This document shows, piece by piece, positions 56,139 to 64,000 of a stretch of 64,000 bases of DNA (the stretch's first letter is position 1; the number at the start of each line of letters is the position of its first letter). The DNA comes from Microcoleus vaginatus WJT46-NPBG5. Lineage in GTDB: Bacteria > Cyanobacteriota > Cyanobacteriia > Cyanobacteriales > Oscillatoriaceae. Below the pieces are notes generated by a model. That model made no database searches. It saw only the letters and a program-made list of their open reading frames with translations, and was not told the DNA's origin. The position numbers and the translations under genes are program-made. The stretch lies in assembly GCA_019359355.1 (NCBI GenBank), contig JAHHHM010000023.1, positions 53,611-117,610 of the forward strand, written 5' to 3'.

Positions 56139-58445
56139 TTAGTCAGACACTTGTATCTTTTCATTTCTGTACTGGCTGATAAAGTCGCTTAACTCTTGCT
56201 CCTGAAAATTTTTTGCCAATTGGCGTACTTGTTCTAAAAAGGGAATCAATTTTTGATCCGACTGTTCAAGCAATGTTACTTGCTTCAAAATCCCTTTCAT
56301 ATTTCCTCTCACTGCTAGCTGAAACAGAGTTTCTATTTGCTCTGGTGGGGGGGCGACGAATTTAGTTTTTCTTAATTGCTCCCTGGTGTTTGTCAAGAGT
56401 TCTTGACAATTCGCATCCGCCCCCTCAGCGAGAATCGTTAATTCTTGATAAACCCATTCGTGTCCTAAATGGCGCTGTAACTTTTCTAACAAATCTTCTA
56501 CCTGTATCGGCTTTGCCAGAAAATCATCAGCGCCGGCTTCTAAACTCTTGTGCTGGTCGATAGCGAACACACTGGCAGATGAAACAATCACCACTAAATC
56601 CTTAAGCTGTGGGCACAGTCGCAGCCGGCGCATCAGCTCAAAACCATCAAGCACCGGCATCACCAAGTCGGTAATGATCAAGTCTGGCTGAAACTGAATT
56701 GCTTTTTCTAAACCTTCCTCACCGTTGCTTGCCTCTGCCACTTCAAACCCAATTGGTTCTAGCAAATTGACAATCACAGAGCGATTTTCCCATTTATCAT
56801 CCACCACCAGAATTTTTTGCTTGTTGCCAGTAAAGCTAATAATTTTTCCCTGTTCAACAATTGCAGATGTTTTTGCCCAGTTTGCCACCTCTGGCAAATC
56901 CAAATCTATCCAAAAAACGCTTCCCTTCCCCAGCTCACTCTGAACTTGAATGCTACTGTCCATCATTTGAACAATCTTTTGACTAATTGCCAAGCCTAAG
57001 CCGGTGCCTTCTGCTTGCTTTTTGCTGTCCCCCACTTGTTCAAAAGGCAAAAATATATTTTCTATTTGCTCTGGACTCATCCCGACGCCGGTGTCGGTAA
57101 TTTTAAAACGAATTTTGTAATTTATTTTTTGTTTTTTCTGATTTTTTAAGGCGTCAGACGCTTCATTTTCTTGACTGACTGCGGTGGGGTAACGCTCAAT
57201 AACGCTAACTTGAAAATTCACTCCCCCTGCTTTTGTAAACTTGATGGCATTGCCCAGTAAATTAATTAAAACTTGTCCTAACCGTTTTTCGTCAGCATGG
57301 ATAGCAATTGGCAGGTTTATTGGGGGTTGATAAGCGAACGAAATATTTTTTTGTTCCGCGCTGATCCGGCAAATTTCCTCCACCCCTTGCAAAAAGGACG
57401 GAAAATGAAAATCGCTTTTGCCCAGTTCCATTTTCCGCGCTTCAATTTTCGACAAGTCTAAAATGTCATTGATTAAAGTAAGCAAGTGGGTGCCGCACTG
57501 GTAAATAATCTTTATGCCATCCTGTTGTTTGGCTGTCAAGCTTCGATTGCGTTGGAGAATTTGGGCGTAACCCAAGATGCCATTGAGGGGAGTTCGCAGT
57601 TCGTGGCTCATATTCGCCAAGAACTCACTTTTTGCACGGTTAGCCGCATCAGCCGCTTCTTTTTTTACCTCCAATGAGCGATAAGATTCGGCAAGCATTG
57701 CCGCCATTTGGTTGAAGGCATTCGCTAGCTGTTCAATCTCATCTTTTGTCTGGATATCTAAGCGATAATCTAAATGGCCGGTGCCAATTTCTGCCGCTCC
57801 TAGCTGAAGCTGTTGAATCGAGCGAATAACCGGCAATAATATCAATACTAGCTGAGCGATAAAAATTAAAAGAATAATTACAATAATAATTTGTCGTCTA
57901 GCTTGAGTTGTTTGCTTGAATTGATCAAATTCTTGCTTCTCTATAGCATCTTGTTTTTGAAGATTATCGGTCAAAAAATCTAAATACAGGTTGATATCTT
58001 TTTCAAAAGAATTGATCGTTCTAAAATCCTGCTGCGATTGAGTGAGGCCAAGCGGTTTTTCAGAATAGGGTCTATCGATAAGTCCGTTAGCTAAATCTAA
58101 GAGAAACTTGTGCCGGCGGCGAACCAGTGGCACTTCGGAAGCGACCTGGGGCATTAGCTTTTCTAGCTTATCCAGTGCTTCTGTAAATTCAAATAAAGCT
58201 TGCTTGTATTTCCCCACATTCGTAGCATCGCGACTCAAAAGAATCAGATCCTTAAGCGCCTTGACTTGGTCGCTTAAAGATGCGTTTAGCTGAAGGATAG
58301 TATTTAAAGCTTGAGCGGTTCTCGCTCGGCTTGCTTGTGCGGTTTCTTCTGCTTGTCTGATGAAGATATCACCGCCAATTAATAAAGAAGCCACTAGGCT
58401 GACCCCGATTACTGAAGAACCAATACACTTAGTTGTAATTCTCAT
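56139..58445 (-). CDS. Membrane hybrid histidine kinase with HAMP and C-terminal receiver
   Basis: The 768-residue protein has a short cytoplasmic N-terminus, helix one (about 8-28), an extracytoplasmic four-helix sensor region (about 30-180), helix two (about 184-207), HAMP (208-260), HisKA with His281 in [14 protein letters not shown], HATPase (385-515, with [12 protein letters not shown]) and a receiver (544-665) with Asp593 in IITDLVMPVLDG and Lys in FLAKPI. The last 75 residues are helical, without an obvious Hpt histidine motif. It starts 13 bases after the PhnD-like gene. Such pairs suggest that the binding protein presents its ligand to the kinase's outer domain. The third gene, a REC-HK, may take phosphate from it. 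Confidence 0.9.
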   Translation of the reverse strand: MRITTKCIGSSVIGVSLVASLLIGGDIFIRQAEETAQASRARTAQALNTILQLNASLSDQVKALKDLILLSRDATNVGKYKQALFEFTEALDKLEKLMPQVASEVPLVRRRHKFLLDLANGLIDRPYSEKPLGLTQSQQDFRTINSFEKDINLYLDFLTDNLQKQDAIEKQEFDQFKQTTQARRQIIIVIILLIFIAQLVLILLPVIRSIQQLQLGAAEIGTGHLDYRLDIQTKDEIEQLANAFNQMAAMLAESYRSLEVKKEAADAANRAKSEFLANMSHELRTPLNGILGYAQILQRNRSLTAKQQDGIKIIYQCGTHLLTLINDILDLSKIEARKMELGKSDFHFPSFLQGVEEICRISAEQKNISFAYQPPINLPIAIHADEKRLGQVLINLLGNAIKFTKAGGVNFQVSVIERYPTAVSQENEASDALKNQKKQKINYKIRFKITDTGVGMSPEQIENIFLPFEQVGDSKKQAEGTGLGLAISQKIVQMMDSSIQVQSELGKGSVFWIDLDLPEVANWAKTSAIVEQGKIISFTGNKQKILVVDDKWENRSVIVNLLEPIGFEVAEASNGEEGLEKAIQFQPDLIITDLVMPVLDGFELMRRLRLCPQLKDLVVIVSSASVFAIDQHKSLEAGADDFLAKPIQVEDLLEKLQRHLGHEWVYQELTILAEGADANCQELLTNTREQLRKTKFVAPPPEQIETLFQLAVRGNMKGILKQVTLLEQSDQKLIPFLEQVRQLAKNFQEQELSDFISQYRNEKIQVSD

Positions 58446-58458
58446 CTTTCATTTAATT

Positions 58459-59367
58459 TCACTTCGTGTTAATACGCTTTTGCAGCTTTCGGGTAATGTC
58501 ATAATCGGAATCCTGTACAGACGTGTATCCAGCACCCACAGAACCGCTGGGATCAACAAGCCCCTCTGGTGCGTCGATCAATGCCTTCTTTAAAGCAGTT
58601 TTAAATTCAGAAGAGAGCTTACTAGAAGCGACGATTGGTGCACTTGGAATCGGAGCAGATTCCCAGATAATTTTGTAGATTTTAGGATCAAGCTTTCCCT
58701 CTTTTTGTACCTGGTTATATGACCGGGTATCATCAGCTATCGCATCCACTTTTCCCTCTAGCAAAAGGGCTTTTACTCTATCATGCCTCTCGGCAAAATG
58801 GATTTCAGCAAAGTCGCGTTTTGGATCAATGCCGATGTCTTGAAAGTGAGCCATTGGAACGATATAGCCTGATGTTGACAATTTACCGACGAAACCGAAT
58901 CGCTTCCCTTTTAAGTCTGCAAGAGTCTTAATCCCTCGCTTACTGTTGGCAACAATTACTGAGGTATACCAAGGTCGTCCTGTTTCGCTATTAATTGAAG
59001 CAGCGATTGGCTCAACGTTGGGGTCACGAAGCCGTGCTGCAATATAGGTGCTTGTAGAAAGGTAGGCAAGTTCAAATTTACCTTCTACCAGTAAATCAAC
59101 GGCTGTTGTAAAATCAGGGGCTATTTGAAATTTGAATGGCCGGTTAAGTTTTAGTATGAGGTAGTCAGCTAAGGGCTGAAGTTTTTTTTCCTGTTCTACA
59201 GAAACTTGCCAGGGAATAATTACCATATTGATAGTTCCCTGTTCATCCTCAGCCTGGCCGGCTCTTTCCTGAACGCTACTTTTTAGACGTTGAGTTTCGG
59301 CTAAGTTAGATGTTGTGCATCCTGTGATAAATAATAATGAGTAACTGATAAAATTACGTCGTTTCAT
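58459..59367 (-). CDS. PhnD-like phosphate/phosphonate-binding lipoprotein
   Basis: The 302-residue extracytoplasmic protein has a lipoprotein signal (residues 1-16, KRRNFISYSLLFITGC; lipobox ITGC at Cys17). The type II binding domain has the PhnD-like features: VSVEQEKKLQPLADYLILKLNR near 55-76, FELAYLSTSTYIAARLR near 97-113, LKGKRFGFVGKLSTSGYIVP near 150-169 and the ALLLEGKVDAIADDTRSYNQV segment near 200-220. No permease or ATPase gene follows. Instead it is first in a run with two histidine kinases, so it probably senses rather than imports. The ligand could be a phosphonate, phosphite or another small anion. Confidence 0.85.
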   Translation of the reverse strand: MKRRNFISYSLLFITGCTTSNLAETQRLKSSVQERAGQAEDEQGTINMVIIPWQVSVEQEKKLQPLADYLILKLNRPFKFQIAPDFTTAVDLLVEGKFELAYLSTSTYIAARLRDPNVEPIAASINSETGRPWYTSVIVANSKRGIKTLADLKGKRFGFVGKLSTSGYIVPMAHFQDIGIDPKRDFAEIHFAERHDRVKALLLEGKVDAIADDTRSYNQVQKEGKLDPKIYKIIWESAPIPSAPIVASSKLSSEFKTALKKALIDAPEGLVDPSGSVGAGYTSVQDSDYDITRKLQKRINTK

Positions 59368-60092
59368 TTGTTTTTTCTGCCTGTCATGGATGGTTTGTAA
59401 TTATAATTTTTTATGAAAAGTTTGTTGAAAAATTATTAATTTTTAGATTAATTTTATAGAACTTGAACAGGAGCTAAACGGGTGCATCCCACATTGGTAA
59501 AAATCTTATGATAGACAGCAGGCAAGATGCCGGCACTCCAAATTGACAAAAATGGGTGCAGCTTGTACTTGTAAAGTTTTGTCTCTCCTACTAACCTACG
59601 TTAGGTCTTTAGTTTAATTAGGTTAACTTATCTATCCTAAAGGGTTATGTTTGATTAACTGAAATAGCTCCTAAATTATAAATAATCAAAGCTATTAAAA
59701 CCAGCCGTAAATATACTTAAACTAATAATTTTTACTTAATCTTAATTTAATATTAAATTTTATTTAATGTTTTTACCCTTAAAGTGTTTTTTTTATAAAA
59801 ACTAAAAGTATTTTCAGATAAGTTCACCTGTCTTTGTTGCATTGCAAATACTGTAGGATTAGGCCAGAGGCAAGACCTGAATATTTTAAGTCATTTCTGC
59901 TGATATTTGGAATATTCACTTAAAATGTTTTGCTAAATTTGAGCAAAAAAACACTCATCTCGATCTCTCTTAATACTTCTTAAGTTTTTCTGCCGGCGCT
60001 CAAAAAAATTTCAATCTATAATTGAAATTTTGGCATCTAAAAGTTGCCTAACAGGCTGTCAATTCTACGACAGCTAATCTTCAAGAGAAGAG
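59368..60092. other. Long AT-rich intergenic region
   Basis: About 725 bases with no gene. The part from 59640 to 59820 is strongly AT-rich. The sequence right of 59368 should contain the promoter of the three-gene sensory run. A TAACCTACGTTAGGT palindrome lies at about 59592-59606; its role is unknown. Confidence 0.5.
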
Positions 60093-60390
60093 GTGACTTT
60101 GAGCAAGAGCGCGACTCAAAAGCAAAGTTAGAATTTTTTTTAATCCCTATCTTCATCCAAAACTGGCAACCGTCGAGACAGATGAGCCGGCACTGCCACC
60201 CCTTGCGTTAGAAACTCCAATAGAAATATCCAAGGTTGTGAATGAGCCGACACTCTCGCTACCTGTATTAGAAGTTAATCTTGAACAGACAAGCAATTCA
60301 GTGCCGGTGTCTGAAGCATCAATTCAAGAGAAAGCTAGCTTCTTTTATCGCCTCAAGCAAACCGTTCGATCTACATTCCAGTTCTTATAA
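60093..60390 (+). pseudogene. Frame-disrupted small gene upstream of the DUF5132 gene
   Basis: A good start signal (AAGAGAAGAGG, then GTG at 60093 or TTG at 60099) leads into MSKSATQKQS and a stop at 60129-60131. The next frame is open from 60103 to TAA at 60388 and encodes a plausible protein, HPKLATVETDEPALPPLALE, then VNEPTLSLPVLEVNLEQTSN, ending in FFYRLKQTVRSTFQFL. It has no ATG, and its only GTG (60238) is late. A one-base change near 60110-60130 would join both. Either a real frameshift or a sequencing error; family unknown. Confidence 0.4.
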
Positions 60391-60557
60391 AATGGGCAAC
60401 CCCTATACAACGCCTTAGCTTTCGGCTGAAGAGAGGCAGGCATAATCCGCTTAAGAGCGATCACCTCGCTTCAGATGGACAACGTGCCTGAGTTGGATCT
60501 CACAGTTGAGTGAGCTATTCTAAATTGGATTCTGTAAATTACAGGAGGAAAAGTTTT

Positions 60558-60854
60558 ATGGCAACAAAAATTGAGGATCTGTTTGAAGATTTTTGCCCAG
60601 CCGGCATTGTAGCAGGCATCGGTGCAGTGATTTTGCTTCCAGTCATAGCCGGTTTTGGGAAACCACTTGCCAAGGCAGCAATCAAAAGTGGGATTGCCGC
60701 TTATGAAAAGAGTAAAACCGCTCTTGCCGAAGCCGGTGAGGTTTTTGAGGATTTAGTCGCAGAAGCAAAAGCTGAACTCGCTGAGGAACAGACCAATGGC
60801 CACGTAGGCGTTGAAACCCCTAACGATAACATCTCTACTATGCATCAAGGGTGA
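60558..60854 (+). CDS. DUF5132 small membrane protein
   Basis: The 98-residue protein starts at MATKIEDLFEDFCPAG; GGAGGAAAAG lies just upstream, so the longer frame from 60510 is not used. A glycine- and alanine-rich membrane segment (about residues 17-36, IVAGIGAVILLPVIAGFGKP) is followed by KPLAKAAIKSGIAAYEKSKTALAEAGEVFEDLVAEAKAEL-type amphipathic helices (quoted in part), the pattern of DUF5132. Relatives occur as small paralogues in cyanobacteria, sometimes with stress or gas-vesicle-like genes. Function is unknown. A terminator-like hairpin follows. Confidence 0.8.
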   Translation: MATKIEDLFEDFCPAGIVAGIGAVILLPVIAGFGKPLAKAAIKSGIAAYEKSKTALAEAGEVFEDLVAEAKAELAEEQTNGHVGVETPNDNISTMHQG

Positions 60855-60901
60855 GGGAACAATTCCCAACTTTCCAGAAAACACCCTCGTAGAAACTAAT
60901 T

Positions 60902-60952
60902 AAGCAGCCGGTTATTCCAGAAGAAACCCGGCTTCTTAATTTTGGTTTTTCC
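60902..60952 (+). terminator. Intrinsic terminator after the DUF5132 gene
   Basis: AAGCAGCCGG (60902-60911) pairs with CCGGCTTCTT (60928-60937) with one mismatch, loop of 16, followed by AATTTTGGTTTTT. It begins 47 bases after the stop codon. Confidence 0.75.
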
Positions 60953-61006
60953 ATATAATACCAATTTTTTATAGAAATGCACTAAATTAATACAAGCAGA
61001 AACAGG

Positions 61007-61165
61007 ATGAAGGAGTATGGGAAATATTTTTGCCTAGAAGTACCTGAAAGCAGCGAAGAACTACAACACCGAATGCGCCACGCAGTAACGGCAACAACCA
61101 AAGAAAGATTACAGATGCTATAGGTTTTCGCTTTCTTAAGTGTAATTTTATAGAGAAATGATATC
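61007..61165 (+). pseudogene. Remnant of an IS630-type transposase N-terminus
   Basis: ATG at 61007 opens 38 codons, MKEYGKYFCLEVPESSEELQ then HRMRHAVTATTKERLQML, before TAG at 61121. This matches the start of the helix-turn-helix part of IS630/Tc1-type transposases, where an E-S-x-E-x-L-x-x-x segment precedes an ERLQMLYWL motif. The frame continues briefly (VFAFLSVIL) and stops again. No catalytic DDE part remains. A partially repeated ATAGARAAATG motif occurs near both sides (60971 and 61151) and may mark old ends. The rest of 60953-61333 has no gene apart from upstream sequence of the helicase gene. Confidence 0.55.
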
Positions 61166-61333
61166 ATAACCCTTGTCATCCTGAATCAACCTTTTGTAGA
61201 GCCTCCAGGTATTATTAGGACTTCGTCTTCACTATCAAGGCATAGCCCTACTGTGATCTACATCACTCACTTAGGCAAATTTGAAATGCATCTTTGAACA
61301 GAGATATGTCCTCATGTGCGGTCGTGAAATAGA

Positions 61334-63886
61334 GTGTTGATGAATAACGCAGTAACTCCAACAATTCCGCAAAAAATCGAAACATGGAAAGGCAGATTAG
61401 CTGATTTAAGCAAGCGCAACCGTCTGCTTTACTTTAAAAAGGACAAGCCTCCTACTGTTGAGATTTCTAACCTAGAATCAATATCAATTCTGTTTAAAGC
61501 CCTTACAGGGGAAGAGCCTCGCCCACTTCCTGTTAATAAGTTGGAAACCACGCAGAGGGGGGCTGACCGCACTAAGTTTATCAAGAAGCTCCGCAAAGAA
61601 GCAAACTCTGTTCTGAAGGAGAAGGGCGTCAACAGCCTTTTCGTAGCTATTGGTACTTTGACATGGAATGTTGCACAGAAGTCCAAGGAATTGATTATTT
61701 CTCCTATCCTTCTCATACCAGTCGAATTACGGAAAACCCCTAAGAAAGAAGAGTACACGCTATATCCAACTGAGGAAGAGGTTTCCCTGAATCCGGTGTT
61801 GGTTCAAAAATTAAGTGCTGACTTTGGAATCACCTTATCTGAGATTGAAAGACAGAAAAATTTGGGCTATGAGGAACTTCTGAATGGGGTTCGTGAAGTT
61901 GTTGTTAGTCGCTCTCACTGGAAAGTGGAGAACACTGCCTACATTAGCTTGTTTCAGACGACAAAGGCAGCAATGATTGACGACATTGAGCGGCTTGAAC
62001 AGAATGAGGAAATAATCGCTACACATCCGATTCTCCAAGCCCTGGCAGGTGACTGGACAGCATACCAGTCCAATATTCCTCAGACGATCAAGGCTAGACA
62101 ATTAGATGAGCAAGTTGACCCTGAATCAGTCTTCCAGGTACTCGAAGCTGACTCTAGCCAGCAGGAGGTCATTGAGGCAGCCAAGGCAGGACTTAGCTTC
62201 GTAGTGCAGGGACCACCCGGCACGGGGAAAAGCCAAACTATCGTCAATATGATAGCTGAGCTGATGGGCGCACAGAAGCGCGTCTTGCTGGTTTCAGAAA
62301 AGGAAACTGCCTTAGAAGTTGTCTTCAACAGGCTTAAGGACTGTCGTCTTGAGGATACCTGCTTAAATCTTCATCATAGGGGCACAACTAATAAAAAAGA
62401 CTTTTACGAACATCTAAATAAAACTGCCAGCCAGCTTTCACAACGGAAAGAGTCACAAGAGCAAAGCTCCTTATTCCATGAGCTGCGCCGCTATCGTCGA
62501 ACCCTCCACGATCACCTAGTACGTTTACATCAGAAACACCCACCCCTCAATAAGTCGGCTTTTGAACTCTACGGCGAACTACTCAGACTCAAGCAAGCTA
62601 AGATTCCGATACTCAACTTTACGCTTTCTAATATTAAAGAGTGGTCTGATTTACGATTATTAGATGCAGAAAAATTACTGCGTGAACTCAGCGTATTTTT
62701 GCCATTTTTCCGAAAAAAGCAAACAACTATATGGACAAGAAGCCAGCTAAAAAACTTCCCATTTGAAGTTCGTTCAGAATTTTCCGAAGGAGTTGAAAAC
62801 CTGCGTCAAGGTATTCAGAGAGCCGAGAGGACTAGAGTTCGGTTAGGTGAGCTATTGGGAGGAGAAACTTCTAGTACATTGACACAGTTGGAGGCTTTGT
62901 ATTCAGCCGTAGCCCATGCGGTCGCTGTTCCTCAAGTTCTAGGAGGATGGCTACGAGGAACAGATGTGAGTGCTTTGCAACAGTGGTTCTCCGACCCTAA
63001 ATGGGAATGGGATCTTATCCAGACTATCCATCTGGAAGCTAAGTATTACAGCAATAAGCTCCTTAACTTAGATTTACCCGCACTCCTAAAACGATATCGA
63101 AAATACAAAACAATCTTTCGCTTCTTCCGGCCTGCTTATTGGCTGGCTCGCAAAAATATACTTAAATTTCGGAAAGTAAAAGGTCGAGTTTCCGATAAGG
63201 AATTGATATCGGATCTTGAGAAAGCTGTGCCTCTTCAGGAGCTTCGTAACGGACTGAGAGATCCCGCACACCCAGCTCGCCTTGTTTTTAAACCATTTTT
63301 CAGCACAGATCAACCGGACTTGGATGGCATCCGACTATCGCTAGACTGGTTGATAGATCTGCGAAAATATGATCTTGATACCGAGAAAGTAGCAGCAGCC
63401 ATTTCCTCACTTGATTGTTGTCGGGAACTGGAAAGACTACGGGACGAACTGGAGACTACCCAGAAACAGATTGAAGCAGGTTTCGACTTCTTGCTGAATT
63501 ACTTTCCGCAGGAATTCATTGCTTCCCTGAAAACCAAATCTTTAGAAGAGGTGGGAGAATTTCTCAAAACTGCTGAAAACGAACTTGACTTGTTCGAGGA
63601 TTGGCTAGACTATCAGAACTTGATCGAGCAAATAGAAGCTTTAGGAGCTGGGGCATTTCTATCAAAGCTGCGGGAATCTGAGATTTCACCAGAATCTTGG
63701 GATTCCGTTCTAGAAAAAGGTGTTTACGAGAACTGGCTAAACTACATACACAGCAATAGTTCTGAGCTACGCAACTTCCGCTCACATCACCACGAGCAGG
63801 TAGTGCGGAAATTTTCCAAGCTTGATTGTCGGCAGTATGAAGTAGCAACAGAACGCCTTCGCCAGCTCCATGCTGGGCGTTGCTGA
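61334..63886 (+). CDS. DUF4011-type SF1 helicase, C-terminally truncated
   Basis: The 850-residue product begins with a DUF4011 domain (about 10-230: IETWKGRLADLSKRNRLLYF, then LFVAIGTLTWN and SPILLIPVEL). A UPF1-like SF1 helicase start follows with AKAGLSFVVQGPPGTGKSQT (Walker A, about 284-303) and VLLVSEKETALEVV (motif Ia). A long helical insertion fills residues 350-850. The family's Walker B, later helicase motifs and C-terminal nuclease domain (usual total 1400-2000 residues) are absent. The frame stops right after RLRQLHAG-R-C, where relatives continue to motif II, and the DNA changes character there, so it is probably cut by an insertion. Such helicases occur in bacterial genome-defence neighbourhoods. 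No partner gene is visible. Start: MLMNNAVTP; an ATG two codons later is possible. Confidence 0.82.
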   Translation: MLMNNAVTPTIPQKIETWKGRLADLSKRNRLLYFKKDKPPTVEISNLESISILFKALTGEEPRPLPVNKLETTQRGADRTKFIKKLRKEANSVLKEKGVNSLFVAIGTLTWNVAQKSKELIISPILLIPVELRKTPKKEEYTLYPTEEEVSLNPVLVQKLSADFGITLSEIERQKNLGYEELLNGVREVVVSRSHWKVENTAYISLFQTTKAAMIDDIERLEQNEEIIATHPILQALAGDWTAYQSNIPQTIKARQLDEQVDPESVFQVLEADSSQQEVIEAAKAGLSFVVQGPPGTGKSQTIVNMIAELMGAQKRVLLVSEKETALEVVFNRLKDCRLEDTCLNLHHRGTTNKKDFYEHLNKTASQLSQRKESQEQSSLFHELRRYRRTLHDHLVRLHQKHPPLNKSAFELYGELLRLKQAKIPILNFTLSNIKEWSDLRLLDAEKLLRELSVFLPFFRKKQTTIWTRSQLKNFPFEVRSEFSEGVENLRQGIQRAERTRVRLGELLGGETSSTLTQLEALYSAVAHAVAVPQVLGGWLRGTDVSALQQWFSDPKWEWDLIQTIHLEAKYYSNKLLNLDLPALLKRYRKYKTIFRFFRPAYWLARKNILKFRKVKGRVSDKELISDLEKAVPLQELRNGLRDPAHPARLVFKPFFSTDQPDLDGIRLSLDWLIDLRKYDLDTEKVAAAISSLDCCRELERLRDELETTQKQIEAGFDFLLNYFPQEFIASLKTKSLEEVGEFLKTAENELDLFEDWLDYQNLIEQIEALGAGAFLSKLRESEISPESWDSVLEKGVYENWLNYIHSNSSELRNFRSHHHEQVVRKFSKLDCRQYEVATERLRQLHAGRC

Positions 63887-64000
63887 AAATGTAATGAACT
63901 AAGCTGGCAGGGGAACTGTTCGGTACTTTAAGTAGTGAAGCAGTAAACGCAGTGAACACTTCAGCATCTCGACAGACTTGGAATAGCACAGGGTCTTGCG
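63871..64000. mobile_element. Possible left end of an insertion element at the window edge
   Basis: At about 63874 the helicase coding sequence gives way to GGGCGTTGCTGAAAATG, which resembles the terminal repeats of some cyanobacterial IS5-like elements, followed by non-coding DNA with no continuation of the helicase in any frame. The window ends before a transposase or the other end can be seen. Confidence 0.35.

Noticed and set aside
60982..61179. 65-codon minus-strand frame
   Set aside because: It is antisense to the transposase scrap and lacks a ribosome-binding site.

Overview
The window is chromosomal DNA of a cyanobacterium. The main evidence is gene content: a yqeK-rsfS-CGLD27-asparaginase run, a DUF1822/sigma-like/CHAT cassette, an apocarotenoid oxygenase, a BT1-type folate/biopterin carrier, KGK and DUF5132 proteins, a bilin-type DXCF GAF sensor kinase and an SLH protein with one N-terminal SLH block. 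The six-mer GCCGGC recurs throughout coding and non-coding DNA, while the classic cyanobacterial HIP1 octamer is rare. The many large multi-domain kinases suggest a filamentous species with a large genome; that placement is inference. No rRNA or tRNA gene and no CRISPR array was seen.

Layout. 0-5.7 kb: a circularly permuted ATP-grasp gene and an alpha-E gene, usually neighbours, with a dicarboxylate/amino-acid symporter between them; then era on the minus strand, whose reading frame has no standard start codon upstream of its P-loop, and a RibD-C/DHFR-like reductase. 6.5-12.6 kb: a signalling block with a CHASE3/multi-PAS kinase, an Rcp1-like regulator, and a REC-PAS-GAF kinase whose GAF carries both cysteines of DXCF cyanobacteriochromes. 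12.6-17 kb (minus): sigma-like protein, DUF1822 protein and a CHAT protease fused through one membrane segment to an extracytoplasmic amino-acid-binding-type domain. 17.4-18.5 kb: a DUF2207 protein ending in 38 consecutive glycines.

18.7-22.5 kb: a Coq4-like protein with an intact HDxxH(x11)E motif, divergent from a ketoacyl-ACP-synthase-III protein fused to a heme-oxygenase-like diiron-type domain, which is translationally coupled to an unrecognised protein. This looks like a small uncharacterised lipid or quinone pathway and, with the CHAT cassette, is the best candidate for an undescribed system. 22.7-27 kb: asparaginase, CGLD27, RsfS and YqeK in one minus-strand run, then a family 4 glycosyltransferase. 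27.6-32.8 kb: small cyanobacterial proteins, two identical 63-bp hairpin repeats, HxlR, a pirin gene interrupted in frame by a ~102-bp MITE-like element, and an FMN reductase. 32.9-43.3 kb (mostly minus): an SGNH/MBOAT O-acylation pair, a secreted protein, two LprI-like paralogues (plus strand), a metallophosphoesterase, gamma-glutamyltransferase with a duplicated 3' end, and an SLH protein.

43.9-53.4 kb: a Cache-HAMP-kinase-REC-adenylate cyclase protein, a BT1 carrier, an apocarotenoid oxygenase, a decayed Calx-beta/RTX gene and a Fur-family regulator. 54.3-59.4 kb: a WD40 scrap, then a minus-strand three-gene sensory operon (PhnD-like binding lipoprotein, hybrid kinase, REC-kinase). 59.4-64 kb: a broken small gene, a DUF5132 protein, an IS630-type transposase scrap, and a DUF4011-type SF1 helicase that stops after about 850 residues, possibly cut by an insertion element whose remainder lies beyond the window.
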